Shown piece by piece: positions 38,306 through 46,227 of a DNA stretch of 64,000 bases (its first letter is position 1; every line of letters begins with the position of its first letter). This DNA is from an uncultured Pelagibacteraceae bacterium (GTDB lineage Bacteria; Pseudomonadota; Alphaproteobacteria; Pelagibacterales; Pelagibacteraceae). Both the position numbers and the translations under genes were made by a program. The notes below the pieces were generated by a model. That model ran no database searches. It had not been told where the DNA came from and saw only the letters and a list, made by a program, of their open reading frames with translations. The DNA is taken from NCBI GenBank assembly GCA_902517865.1, contig CABYDT010000005.1, positions 1 to 64,000 of the forward strand. The letters run 5' to 3'.

Positions 38306-39412
38306 ATGTCAATCTCTTTTCATCTTATGAAAGAAGATGGGTGTGCTAGATTAGGAAAAATAAAAACAAAAAGAGGCGATATAGATACGCCTGCTTTTAT
38401 GCCTGTTGGTACTCAGGCAACTGTAAAAGGTCTGACTAACGAACAAATCGTAAATACAACATCTCAAATTATTTTATGTAATACTTATCATCTTTACATT
38501 AGACCTGGTATAGAAAGAATTTATAGAATGGGTGGTTTGCATGAATTCATGAATTCCAATTTACCCATATTAACAGACTCTGGGGGCTTTCAGGTTATGT
38601 CTTTATCTAAAAACACAAAAATTACTGAAGAGGGAGTTTATTTTAATTCACATGTTGATGGTAAAAAAATTTTTTTATCACCGGAGATTAGTATTGCTAT
38701 TCAAAAAAAACTAAATTCTGATATTGTTATGGTTTTTGATGAATGTCCAAAATATTCTAAGGACAAAGATTTAATAGAAAAATCGTCTAATTTATCATTG
38801 AGATGGGCTCAAAGATCAAAAAAAGAATTCGGCATAAATAGAGATAAGTTTTTATTTGGTATTGTACAAGGTGGCGTTTTTAATGATTTAAGAATAGATA
38901 ACCTAAAAAATTTGTTAGATATTTCTTTTGACGGTTACGCTGTCGGCGGCCTTGCGGTAGGGGAAAGTCAATTAGAAATGTTTGAAACTTTAGATTGTTT
39001 AAAAAATGAACTGCCTAAAGATAAACCACGTTATTTAATGGGTACTGGAACACCAGGTGATATACTGGGGTCTGTTAAGCGCGGTATTGATATGTTTGAT
39101 TGTGTTTTACCCTCAAGATCAGGAAGGACAGGGCTAGCTTATACTTGGAATGGAAAAATAAATTTGAGAAATTCCAAATATGCTACGGACGACACTGCAT
39201 TAGACGAAAATGTTAATTGTCCTGCCTCAACAGATTATAGCAAAAATTACCTTAACCATTTAGTTAATACAAATGAAATTTTAGCTTCTATACTGTTAAC
39301 ATGGCATAATATTGCATTTTACCAAGATTTGATGAGCAAAATAAGATATAATATAAGTATAAATAATTTTGAGAATTTTTATAAAAAAAATTTTGAAATG
39401 TTGAATAATTGA
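38306..39412 (+). CDS. tgt: queuine tRNA-ribosyltransferase (TGT) with degenerate zinc site
   Basis: Exchanges G34 for preQ1 in GUN-anticodon tRNAs (queuosine pathway). 368 aa. Active-site and substrate motifs are present: LTDSGGFQVMSLS (nucleophile-region Asp), the FGIVQGG loop, YAVGGLAVGE and DCVLPSRSGRTG. The C-terminal zinc site CxCxxC...H of the family is reduced: against CHCAVC in Zymomonas TGT this protein has VNCPAS, keeping one Cys and the distant His of TWHN. The protein is otherwise normal; stability or function may differ. Confidence 0.93.
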   Translation: MSISFHLMKEDGCARLGKIKTKRGDIDTPAFMPVGTQATVKGLTNEQIVNTTSQIILCNTYHLYIRPGIERIYRMGGLHEFMNSNLPILTDSGGFQVMSLSKNTKITEEGVYFNSHVDGKKIFLSPEISIAIQKKLNSDIVMVFDECPKYSKDKDLIEKSSNLSLRWAQRSKKEFGINRDKFLFGIVQGGVFNDLRIDNLKNLLDISFDGYAVGGLAVGESQLEMFETLDCLKNELPKDKPRYLMGTGTPGDILGSVKRGIDMFDCVLPSRSGRTGLAYTWNGKINLRNSKYATDDTALDENVNCPASTDYSKNYLNHLVNTNEILASILLTWHNIAFYQDLMSKIRYNISINNFENFYKKNFEMLNN

Positions 39413-39467
39413 CCAAATTACTTGATATTTTAAAGAAATTTTATTATTAACAGGTTTTTTTAACGCA

Positions 39468-39495
39468 TTGAATATCGGCTTTAAAAAATTATAAC
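39468..39495 (+). promoter_or_regulatory. promoter candidate for tRNA-Lys
   Basis: TTGAAT (39468-39473) and TATAAC (39490-39495) are 16 bases apart and lie eight bases upstream of the tRNA 5' end, a sensible distance for a short leader. The 91-base gap after tgt has no other clear signal. Confidence 0.45.
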
Positions 39496-39503
39496 TAAAA
39501 CGT

Positions 39504-39579
<76 letters not shown>

Positions 39580-39584
39580 AAATA

Positions 39585-39740
39585 ATGTCAAAAAAAAATT
39601 TTTATTTTGTTAAATGCAAAAATTGCAAAAACGATATAAAGATATCACCGCAAGTTTATAGGTTAAAATTATCACAAACCTGTGATGTTTGTTTAAGTAA
39701 GGTTTTTAAAAAATTTAAAAAAAAAACTAGATACCCTTAA
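39585..39740 (+). CDS. 51-aa CxxC/CxxC zinc-ribbon-like protein
   Basis: ATG 39585 to TAA 39738-39740, 51 aa. Two CxxC pairs (C11-C14 and C33-C36) are 18 residues apart, as in small zinc ribbons; the rest is lysine- and aromatic-rich, suggesting nucleic-acid or ribosome contact. It starts six bases after tRNA-Lys, so its message would come from processing of the tRNA transcript, and no Shine-Dalgarno is present. Its last 14 bases overlap the 3' end of the opposite-strand protease gene. I do not recognise a named family. Small size keeps confidence moderate. Confidence 0.55.
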   Translation: MSKKNFYFVKCKNCKNDIKISPQVYRLKLSQTCDVCLSKVFKKFKKKTRYP

Positions 39741-40554
39741 TTTTAGGAAATCTAGCCTTTATCTCTGGTATCCAAAGCTTGATTTGTTTTATTCTATTGC
39801 TAGGCGAGGGGTGCGTACTTAGGAACTGCGGTGGAATCTTGCCTTTCTGTAATTTTCTCATTCTTGCCCATAACTCTGAAGCTTCTAATAAATCATAACC
39901 AGTAAGAGATGAAAACGCCAGCCCTAGGTAGTCAGCTTCTGTTTCTTGTTTTCTAGTAAAAGGGTTGAATATTCCTACTTTCAAAATATCTACACCAGTT
40001 GTTTGTCCAACAGTATTTCTTGTTCTACTAATAGCTCCTCCAAGTAATGCATCTGCGACAGCCGTTGTAACATTTAATGCTGTAGCAGCACTTGCCCTTT
40101 CTACAGAATGTTTAGCAACTGCATGAGCTATCTCATGACCCATTACATTTGCTAAACCATCAGTGTTTTTTGTTACTTTTAAAATCCCAGAGTAAACAGC
40201 AATTTTTCCACCTGGCATACACCATGCATTTAACATTTTATCATCATCAACTAATATATATTCCCATTGGAAATTTTTAGTTGGATCATTTTTTCCTTGT
40301 TTCTTAAAGTACTCACTAATAGCAATTTCCATTTTCTTGCCAATTGTTTTGATACTGTTTAGTGTTGTTAAATCTCTACTTAATTTAGCTTTTCTCTTAA
40401 ACTGTTTGTAAGCTTTTGCCGCTTGCGCATTTATCATAGATTCAGGGTATATTTTTAGCTGTTTTCTGCCTGTGATAGGGGTTGAAGTACAAGCATTAAG
40501 AGCAAATGCACAGCACCCGCAGCCTAAATATGTTAAAAATTGACGTCTTTTCAT
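39727..40554 (-). CDS. M48-family metalloprotease, Tat-type lipoprotein
   Basis: 275 aa. The N-terminus has a twin-arginine signal (MKRRQFLTYLGCGCCAF) and a lipobox-like LNAC at about residues 18-21, so I infer export by Tat (genes at 53-54 kb) and lipid anchoring. The zinc motif HEIAHAVAKHS is followed by a distal glutamate in KQETEADYLGLAF. A C-terminal SxHPSPSNRIKQIK is typical of YggG/LoiP-like M48 peptidases, which act in outer-membrane protein quality control. Single gene, convergent with the 51-aa ORF. Confidence 0.9.
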   Translation of the reverse strand: MKRRQFLTYLGCGCCAFALNACTSTPITGRKQLKIYPESMINAQAAKAYKQFKRKAKLSRDLTTLNSIKTIGKKMEIAISEYFKKQGKNDPTKNFQWEYILVDDDKMLNAWCMPGGKIAVYSGILKVTKNTDGLANVMGHEIAHAVAKHSVERASAATALNVTTAVADALLGGAISRTRNTVGQTTGVDILKVGIFNPFTRKQETEADYLGLAFSSLTGYDLLEASELWARMRKLQKGKIPPQFLSTHPSPSNRIKQIKLWIPEIKARFPKIKGI

Positions 40555-40630
40555 GTTTTAATTACCAAAATAAAGTGTAAATTAAACAATTACAAGCACG
40601 ATTTAACATGAATTTACAAATAAAATAAAT

Positions 40631-41260
40631 ATGACCAATAATCCTTTAAAAAGCACTAAAAAAAAATCATTAATAACTAAAATACGAAACTATTTTTTAG
40701 CTGGTGTAGTAGTGATGATACCAATAGCTGCTACTGCATATTTAACAATATTTATAATTAATGTCTCTGAAAAAATTATACCAAAATCAATAAATCCAAA
40801 TCAATATTTGCCTTTTGATATACCGGGTTTAGAAATACTAATAGCATTCATAATTTTAACTTTAATTGGGCTTTTGTCTCTAACCTTTCTAGGTAAAAGA
40901 TTATTATCATTTAATGAAAAGATATTAAATAAAATTCCTATTTTAAGGACAATTTATAATGGATTAGGTCAATTAACTAAAAGCTTTGCAAATAAAGACA
41001 ATAGTAATAAAAAAATTGTTTTATTGGAGTACCCAAGAAAAGGCATATGGTCAATAGGTTTTGCAACTAATGAAAACGAGGGAGAAATTAGTAATAAAAT
41101 AAATCGGAAATTAATAAATGTTTTTGTTCCTACAACGCCAAACCCGACAAGTGGATTTCTATTAATGGTTCCCAAGGAGGATCTTGTCTATTTAGATATG
41201 AATTTCGAGGATGCTTCGAAATTTATTATGTCCGCTGGGTCTATAAACCCTTTAAAATAG
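40631..41260 (+). CDS. DUF502 family membrane protein
   Basis: 209 aa with two membrane helices (about residues 22-48 and 71-95), then a soluble C-terminal domain: PILRTIYNGLGQLTKSF, FATNENEGEIS and FVPTTPNPTSGFLLMVPKEDL, the last being the best family mark. Function is unknown; in plants relatives are called LIKE COV. In many alphaproteobacteria it is near recG, but here about 12 kb away. It is followed by the longest non-coding stretch of the window. Confidence 0.85.
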   Translation: MTNNPLKSTKKKSLITKIRNYFLAGVVVMIPIAATAYLTIFIINVSEKIIPKSINPNQYLPFDIPGLEILIAFIILTLIGLLSLTFLGKRLLSFNEKILNKIPILRTIYNGLGQLTKSFANKDNSNKKIVLLEYPRKGIWSIGFATNENEGEISNKINRKLINVFVPTTPNPTSGFLLMVPKEDLVYLDMNFEDASKFIMSAGSINPLK

Positions 41261-41270
41261 CTCAATTTAG

Positions 41271-41317
41271 CTTTTCCAGGAGAACAGAGATGGCTAAATC
41301 TAAGAATCCTGGAAAAG
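41271..41317 (+). promoter_or_regulatory. hairpin that covers a ribosome binding site
   Basis: CTTTTCCAGGA (41271-41281) and TCCTGGAAAAG (41307-41317) form a perfect 11-bp inverted repeat around a 25-base loop. The 5' arm contains part of AGGAGA (41278-41283), a strong ribosome binding site for an ATG at 41290. An alternative pairing TTTAGC (41266-41271) with GCTAAA (41293-41298) partly competes with it. There is no T-run, so I do not think it is a plain terminator. Confidence 0.5.
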
Positions 41318-41322
41318 AATAA
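41290..41322 (+). CDS. 10-codon mini-ORF inside the hairpin
   Basis: ATG 41290 to TAA 41320-41322 reads MAKSKNPGKE, a short basic peptide. An AGGAGA sits seven bases upstream of the ATG, one of the best ribosome binding sites near it. It could be a leader peptide, a small protein, or a decayed gene start; I do not recognise it. Confidence 0.25.
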   Translation: MAKSKNPGKE

Positions 41323-41478
41323 TTAATTAATTTATTTCACTTAATTTGTCTAGGTCAGTTATTCTTACCTAAATATTAACACATCAGTTAAATATATAAT
41401 ATAAACTATTGATTTTAATAGTAATTATTAAAATATGTATATTTAAATATCGCAATTTATTTTTATGAAATTTAAATA

Positions 41479-41508
41479 TTGACATAATAATTAACTAATA
41501 TATATATT
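41479..41508 (+). promoter_or_regulatory. strong sigma-70-type promoter of the recombinase
   Basis: TTGACA (41479-41484) matches the -35 consensus exactly, and TATATT (41503-41508) is one base from the -10 consensus, at 18-base spacing. Initiation near 41515 would fall in the palindrome at 41507-41531 and leave only about 20 bases before the ATG. Confidence 0.6.
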
Positions 41509-41531
41509 CCGATAATTAATTGTTATCGGAA
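41507..41531. repeat. 9-7-9 palindrome at the recombinase start
   Basis: TTCCGATAA (41507-41515), spacer TTAATTG, and TTATCGGAA (41523-41531): two perfect 9-bp inverted arms and a 7-bp spacer. It ends three bases before the recombinase ATG. It may be an operator for self-repression, a hairpin in the leader, or a core crossover site, since tyrosine recombinases use such spaced inverted arms. Confidence 0.6.
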
Positions 41532-41534
41532 ATT

Positions 41535-42449
41535 ATGAGTAATTTAACAACTGAAATTAAAAAATTAGAAATTGAAACGCTAGACAATTTAAAATTGTCA
41601 AAAGCTAAAAATACCATCCGAGCATACAAATCTGACTTTAAGGACTTTGTTCTTTTTTGCTCTAAGCATGACATAAAAAGTATGCCAACAGAACCAAAGG
41701 CAGTATCTCTATATCTCACGCACTTATCAAAACAATCAAAATTTAGCACACTAAAAAGACGTTTAGCATCTATTAAAGTCATGCATAGGTATAAAGGTTA
41801 TTATTTAGATACAAATCATCCTGCAATCGTCGATAATTTACTTGGCATTAAAAGACAAATAGGAGTTTATCAAAAGGCAAAAAAACCACTAATGTTTGAT
41901 AATTTAAAAGATATAATTAGAGTTATTAATAATTCATCATTAAGTGAATACAAAAAATTAAGAGATAAATCGATAATTTTAATAGGGTTTTCGGGTGGAT
42001 TTAGAAGATCAGAGCTAGTTTCTATTACTAGAGATGATGTTGAATTTGTTAAAGAGGGAGTAAAAATATTTGTAAAAAAATCTAAATCAGATCAGTCTGG
42101 TGAGGGAATGACAAAGGCAATTCCCTACTTTAAAAAATTTGAATATTGTCCTGTAGATCATCTAAAAAAATGGTTGCAAGAAAATAAAAATGACTTGATT
42201 TTTCCTATATCAGATAAAAATGTTGCTCTAATTATTAAAAAACATGCATCAAACGCAGGCTTAGATGATAAAAAATATGCAGGACATAGTTTGCGATCAG
42301 GCTTTGCAACTAGTACAGCTGAGTTAGGAGCTAGTGAAAGAAATATAATGGCAATGACCGGTCATAAATCTGTAGATATGGTACGTAGGTATATTAAAGA
42401 AGCAGATTTGTTTAAAAATAACGCTTTAAATAAAATATCAAATAAATAA
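41535..42449 (+). CDS. tyrosine recombinase/integrase
   Basis: Site-specific recombinase (304 aa from ATG 41535). The N-terminal SAM-like core-binding domain spans about residues 1-110 and the catalytic domain the rest. The full catalytic set is visible: Arg in GGFRRSELVSI, Lys in KKSKSDQSGEG, HSLRSGF, the His in TGHKSVDMV, and the Tyr nucleophile in RRYIKEA. I prefer ATG 41535 to a TTG at 41520, because the TTG lies in the palindrome. It resembles phage-type or element-borne integrases more than XerC/XerD, but I cannot exclude a Xer-like role. No partner phage or plasmid genes are near; two glycosyltransferase genes follow on the other strand. Confidence 0.9.
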   Translation: MSNLTTEIKKLEIETLDNLKLSKAKNTIRAYKSDFKDFVLFCSKHDIKSMPTEPKAVSLYLTHLSKQSKFSTLKRRLASIKVMHRYKGYYLDTNHPAIVDNLLGIKRQIGVYQKAKKPLMFDNLKDIIRVINNSSLSEYKKLRDKSIILIGFSGGFRRSELVSITRDDVEFVKEGVKIFVKKSKSDQSGEGMTKAIPYFKKFEYCPVDHLKKWLQENKNDLIFPISDKNVALIIKKHASNAGLDDKKYAGHSLRSGFATSTAELGASERNIMAMTGHKSVDMVRRYIKEADLFKNNALNKISNK

Positions 42450-42482
42450 ATACAAACGATATAAAGCCAATATATAAGTCGA

Positions 42483-43373
42483 TTACTTTCGCAATATTAT
42501 TAATATCAAAAATTTTAGCCGGCAAATTATTTTACCAATTATATAAGATACGTTTATTTTTGGATTCTTCAATGGCCCATTATATGGTGTAGTTTTTATT
42601 GTATTATAGGAAAATAAACCACCTCTTAAATAATGTTTAGTAAAAAAAACTGGTGTAATGCCCCATTTTTTTAAAAATGTATTTGTTCCTTTATTCACTT
42701 TAAGCTCAGGTTTTTTTCTTAATGATATAGATCCAAAGTGATAAACCTTAAATTTACTTAAACCTTTAAAAATTCTTACCCCTGCATTCCAAAGTTTCAT
42801 ATTCAAATCCGGATCTGAACCTATACCTGGATCAAACTCTTGACTAAAACCATTAATTTGTTTCCACACTGCCCTATGTATCAAATGTGGAGCCCAATGC
42901 GAACCTTGATAATCATAATAAGTTAGTTTTTTGTAGTTTTCTAATAATTTATTCTCATTAAAATTTTTATAAGTAGATCCACAATCAAATGCAATATGAC
43001 CTGAATTTTGCTCAATCATAGTGGATGAAAAATAGTACAAATTATGATTTAAATTATTAACCTCATTTTCTAATGCAAGATCCCATCCTGGACAGTAATA
43101 CATGTCGTCATGCGAGTACAAAATAAAATCTGTTGTCGACTTTTTTGATGCTATATTAGTCGAAGTACACAATCCTAAATTTTTTCTTGAGAATGTATAA
43201 ACTATATTATTTTTTTTTAGATAGACTAGAGTATCATCTAATCCCTCATTTACATGAACAATAATTTCGTGCTGGTAATTTGAGTTTTTTTTTATGCTTT
43301 CAATGGTTAACTTGAGATAATGAAAATTGTTAAATGTTGGAATAATAATTGAACAAATCACTATTTCATCCAA
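42483..43373 (-). CDS. family 2 glycosyltransferase
   Basis: 296 aa. GT-A start CSIIIPTFNNFHYLKLTIES with KNLGLCTSTNIASKKS, then ILYSHDDMYYCPGW, where DD is the metal site. A later IGSDPDLNMKLWNAG matches the acceptor/base region. A hydrophobic C-terminal stretch (about residues 277-293) may bind the membrane. It overlaps the upstream gene by 13 bases, so the two are probably an operon for a surface glycan. Donor and acceptor are not readable. Confidence 0.85.
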   Translation of the reverse strand: MDEIVICSIIIPTFNNFHYLKLTIESIKKNSNYQHEIIVHVNEGLDDTLVYLKKNNIVYTFSRKNLGLCTSTNIASKKSTTDFILYSHDDMYYCPGWDLALENEVNNLNHNLYYFSSTMIEQNSGHIAFDCGSTYKNFNENKLLENYKKLTYYDYQGSHWAPHLIHRAVWKQINGFSQEFDPGIGSDPDLNMKLWNAGVRIFKGLSKFKVYHFGSISLRKKPELKVNKGTNTFLKKWGITPVFFTKHYLRGGLFSYNTIKTTPYNGPLKNPKINVSYIIGKIICRLKFLILIILRK

Positions 43374-45460
43374 TCACGCTTATCATACGATAAACCCAAG
43401 GATTTACCTATCATAAAATTAGTAACTAATTTATTATTAAATAGCTTAAAATATTTAACTCTTCCATTTTTGCCTATTTTAGAAAGTTCATTTTCATTAT
43501 TTTTATAATATTTAATTTTGTCTATCAAATCGGTTTCATTACCGTATGTTATAAGCTCGTTTTTATTGAAGAAGTCCTGAAAATAATACTTTTTATCAAT
43601 TATAGTTGCTACTCCATTAGCCATAGTAGATGTGATTCTATCACTAGAGTAATACTTAATTGGTTGTCCTCTACTAATATTTATAGCTAATCTACAAAAT
43701 GACAATTTTTCAAAAAATTCATCACCCCATACGGGTTGATTATTGTTCATTCCATAAATTTTAAATGACAAATCTGCACAGCTATTAACTATTTTTTTAA
43801 TAAATTTTTCTCTGGGATCTGAATGATTTTTTTTAAGAGTGCCTCTATGCTGACCATGACTTATAGCTATAAATATATCAAACGATTTTTTGTTATTAGA
43901 AAAATTATTAACGTCAATAGATGGATCAGCTGGGTTAGGAATAAAAAAACTATTTTTTTTGTTTAAAAATGATATTTGATCAGGCGATGTAGTAATAAAA
44001 TTTGTATCAACAATATCGCTTTTAGATAATATTCTATTTTTATTTTTAATAAAGTCAGGTCCAGTTTTTATTAAAGGATCAAGAAACCATTGTGAGATTT
44101 TAATTCCTGAAAAATTTTTTTTTATTTTATATAAAGGATCTTGCATTAGATTGTCAGCATGTCCAAGCATTATTATATCAGGTTTAAAATTATTAACCGA
44201 AGATAGTACTATTTTTGATAAATTTTTTTTTCCCTCTAAGTCATAAATATTTTTTGATGTACTCAGAATATCTCTATCGCTTATTGAAAGCACATTATAG
44301 TTGTTTAATAAAAAACCATTATTAATTTTTTTTGATGTAGAATAATATAATCTTCCATTATGTCTGATATGTGTATCAGCAATATGCAATACTTTTATAG
44401 GCCGATTTAAATTAATATAAATTTTATTATTTATAAGATTATTCCTGATATTATCTAGTTCTATACTTATTTTATTGATATCATGCACATGATTTTTAAA
44501 CGCTTTTTTTTGCAAATCTATTCTCAATTTTTTATTTTTAATAATATTATTAATTGCATTAAATAGAGAAAGCTCATCTAACTTATCTAGTGTTATTTTA
44601 TATTTTAATGTCTCCGGTAACCCACCTTTGTCAGAAATTATCGTAGCACAACCTGCTGCACCAGATTCTATAGCTACACGACCTAATGGCTCTTCCCATC
44701 GCGAAGGTATTACGCTAATAGCAGCTTTTCGAATTCTATTGATTGTATCAGCGTACTTAAGCCATCCTAAATTTTTAAATCTAGCATGAGAAAAAACAAT
44801 CTTCTCTCTAGGCTCATCTCCCACAACCTCCACTGACCAATTTTTGTGAAGCTTTAATATACGCATGGCAGCTTTGCCAAAAATATCATATCCCTTCGAA
44901 GTATTTAGTTTGCCTGCAAATATTATTGTATTTTTTTTTAACGGAAAATTATTTTCTTTTTTAACTCCTGCATATACAACTTGAGTTTTATCTGAATTTT
45001 TAAAATTAATATTTTTAAAAAATTGATCTTTTAAGTATGAGCTTACAAAGAGTATTTTGTCTATACTTTCTAAGAGTAATTCTCTATCTTTTTCTGTTTT
45101 TGAACCTCTAAGATTAATCGGATCATTATGAAAATAAAGAATTATTTTTTTTTGTGTTTCGTTTTTTAATAAATTTGCAATTTGCGGTCTGTTATGAATT
45201 TCTATTATGTCAGGGTTAAACTTTTTAATTTCTTTAACTAATAGTTCAGCATACTCCACATTTGAGCTTCTTAATTTGATTTTTCCAATTTCAATATTTT
45301 TATAATTTTTATCTACAATATCTTTTTTTTCTGTACTGCCATAAATTTTGTACTTAAATTTGCTTTTTCGAGTATACTCTTTTGTAAATAAAGAAACTGC
45401 ACCAGAATATTTTATAGAATAATTTTCTGTCAAAGGAAGTACTACAGCTATTTTTTTCAT
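43361..45460 (-). CDS. fused GT4-like / CgeB-like glycosyltransferase
   Basis: 699 aa with two transferase-like halves. Residues 1-345 are GT-B, GT4-like: FAGKLNTSKGYDIFGKAA (about 181-198), GDEPREKIVFS and the EX7E motif in EEPLGRVAIE (E257 and E265). Residues 354-699 begin with KVLHIADTHIRHNGRLYYST and contain GHADNLMQDP, SQWFLDP and FDIFIAISHGQH, in the style of CgeB/DUF3880-type glycosyltransferases. The fusion of two transferases suggests successive sugar additions. It overlaps tatD by four bases. Confidence 0.75.
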   Translation of the reverse strand: MKKIAVVLPLTENYSIKYSGAVSLFTKEYTRKSKFKYKIYGSTEKKDIVDKNYKNIEIGKIKLRSSNVEYAELLVKEIKKFNPDIIEIHNRPQIANLLKNETQKKIILYFHNDPINLRGSKTEKDRELLLESIDKILFVSSYLKDQFFKNINFKNSDKTQVVYAGVKKENNFPLKKNTIIFAGKLNTSKGYDIFGKAAMRILKLHKNWSVEVVGDEPREKIVFSHARFKNLGWLKYADTINRIRKAAISVIPSRWEEPLGRVAIESGAAGCATIISDKGGLPETLKYKITLDKLDELSLFNAINNIIKNKKLRIDLQKKAFKNHVHDINKISIELDNIRNNLINNKIYINLNRPIKVLHIADTHIRHNGRLYYSTSKKINNGFLLNNYNVLSISDRDILSTSKNIYDLEGKKNLSKIVLSSVNNFKPDIIMLGHADNLMQDPLYKIKKNFSGIKISQWFLDPLIKTGPDFIKNKNRILSKSDIVDTNFITTSPDQISFLNKKNSFFIPNPADPSIDVNNFSNNKKSFDIFIAISHGQHRGTLKKNHSDPREKFIKKIVNSCADLSFKIYGMNNNQPVWGDEFFEKLSFCRLAINISRGQPIKYYSSDRITSTMANGVATIIDKKYYFQDFFNKNELITYGNETDLIDKIKYYKNNENELSKIGKNGRVKYFKLFNNKLVTNFMIGKSLGLSYDKRDWMK

Positions 45461-46227
45461 ATTATTTTAAAGATTTTATTAAAATTATTTGTTGTAATTC
45501 TGTATATCATTTTTTCATTGATATTTTTAATTTTTGCCACTTCTAAGGCAATAATATCTAAATTCTGAGGAGTATTCATTTTACCACGAAATGGTTCAGG
45601 AGATAAATATGGAGAGTCTGTTTCGATTAATATTTTATCATCAGGCACATATTTAACAACCTCTCTTAGATCGTTATTTTTTTTAAATGTAATAATTCCG
45701 CTAAAAGATATATGAGCACCAAAATCTAAAAGTTTCTTAGCAAATTCTTTAGTTCCGGTGAAACAATGTATGATTAATCTGGCATCTGGTTTTTTCATAT
45801 ATAATTTCAATAATTGCAATGTATCGTTTTCTGCATCTCTAGTGTGAACTACTAATGGCAGGTTGCATTTTTCACTTAAATTTATATGGTCAATAAAATT
45901 TTTTCTTTGTATATCTAGTTTAGTTTTAGTTCTATAATAATCAAGTCCTGTTTCACCAATACCTATAATCTTTTTATTTTTTTTTATTAAATTTATATAA
46001 TCTTCGTCGTTAAAAATTTCATTTATGTTATTTGGATGAAGGCCAACTGTTGCATAAATTTCTCTATATTTTGCACTTAGTTTTGAATTTAAAATTGAAG
46101 TTTCTAAATTTATGCCAATAGTTAAAAGTTTATTTATTCCTTTTTTTTTACAATTTTTAATTAATTCTTCATAATTGTTAAGCATTGGCTCATAATACAA
46201 ATGACAGTGTGAATCTATTAGTTCCAT
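45457..46227 (-). CDS. tatD: TatD-family metal-dependent hydrolase (DNase)
   Basis: 256 aa TIM-barrel metal hydrolase. Motifs: IDSHCHLY at the N-terminus, ATVGLHPN, GIGETGLDYYR, VVHTRDAENDTL, IIHCFTGT and ETDSPYLSPEP. The protein removes or edits 3' ends of DNA in repair. The ATG shares a base with the metG stop (TAATG). The order metG-tatD after holB is standard for alphaproteobacteria. Confidence 0.94.
   Translation of the reverse strand: MELIDSHCHLYYEPMLNNYEELIKNCKKKGINKLLTIGINLETSILNSKLSAKYREIYATVGLHPNNINEIFNDEDYINLIKKNKKIIGIGETGLDYYRTKTKLDIQRKNFIDHINLSEKCNLPLVVHTRDAENDTLQLLKLYMKKPDARLIIHCFTGTKEFAKKLLDFGAHISFSGIITFKKNNDLREVVKYVPDDKILIETDSPYLSPEPFRGKMNTPQNLDIIALEVAKIKNINEKMIYRITTNNFNKIFKII

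Larger units (their letters stand above)
41261..41534. other. 274-bp non-coding region upstream of the recombinase
   Basis: This is the longest gap between recognised genes. It holds a hairpin over a 10-codon ORF (41271-41322), a TAGGT/ACCTA inverted repeat (41351-41355 and 41367-41371), the direct repeat TCAGTTA (41355-41361 and 41384-41390), very AT-rich sequence with the palindrome ATATTTAAATAT, then a promoter and palindrome before the recombinase. Nothing here resembles a tRNA or a known riboswitch. Confidence 0.6.

Noticed and set aside
41266-41322. SAM-II/SAM-V or glycine riboswitch upstream of the recombinase
   Set aside because: The hairpin has neither the conserved core bases of those classes nor a metabolic gene downstream.
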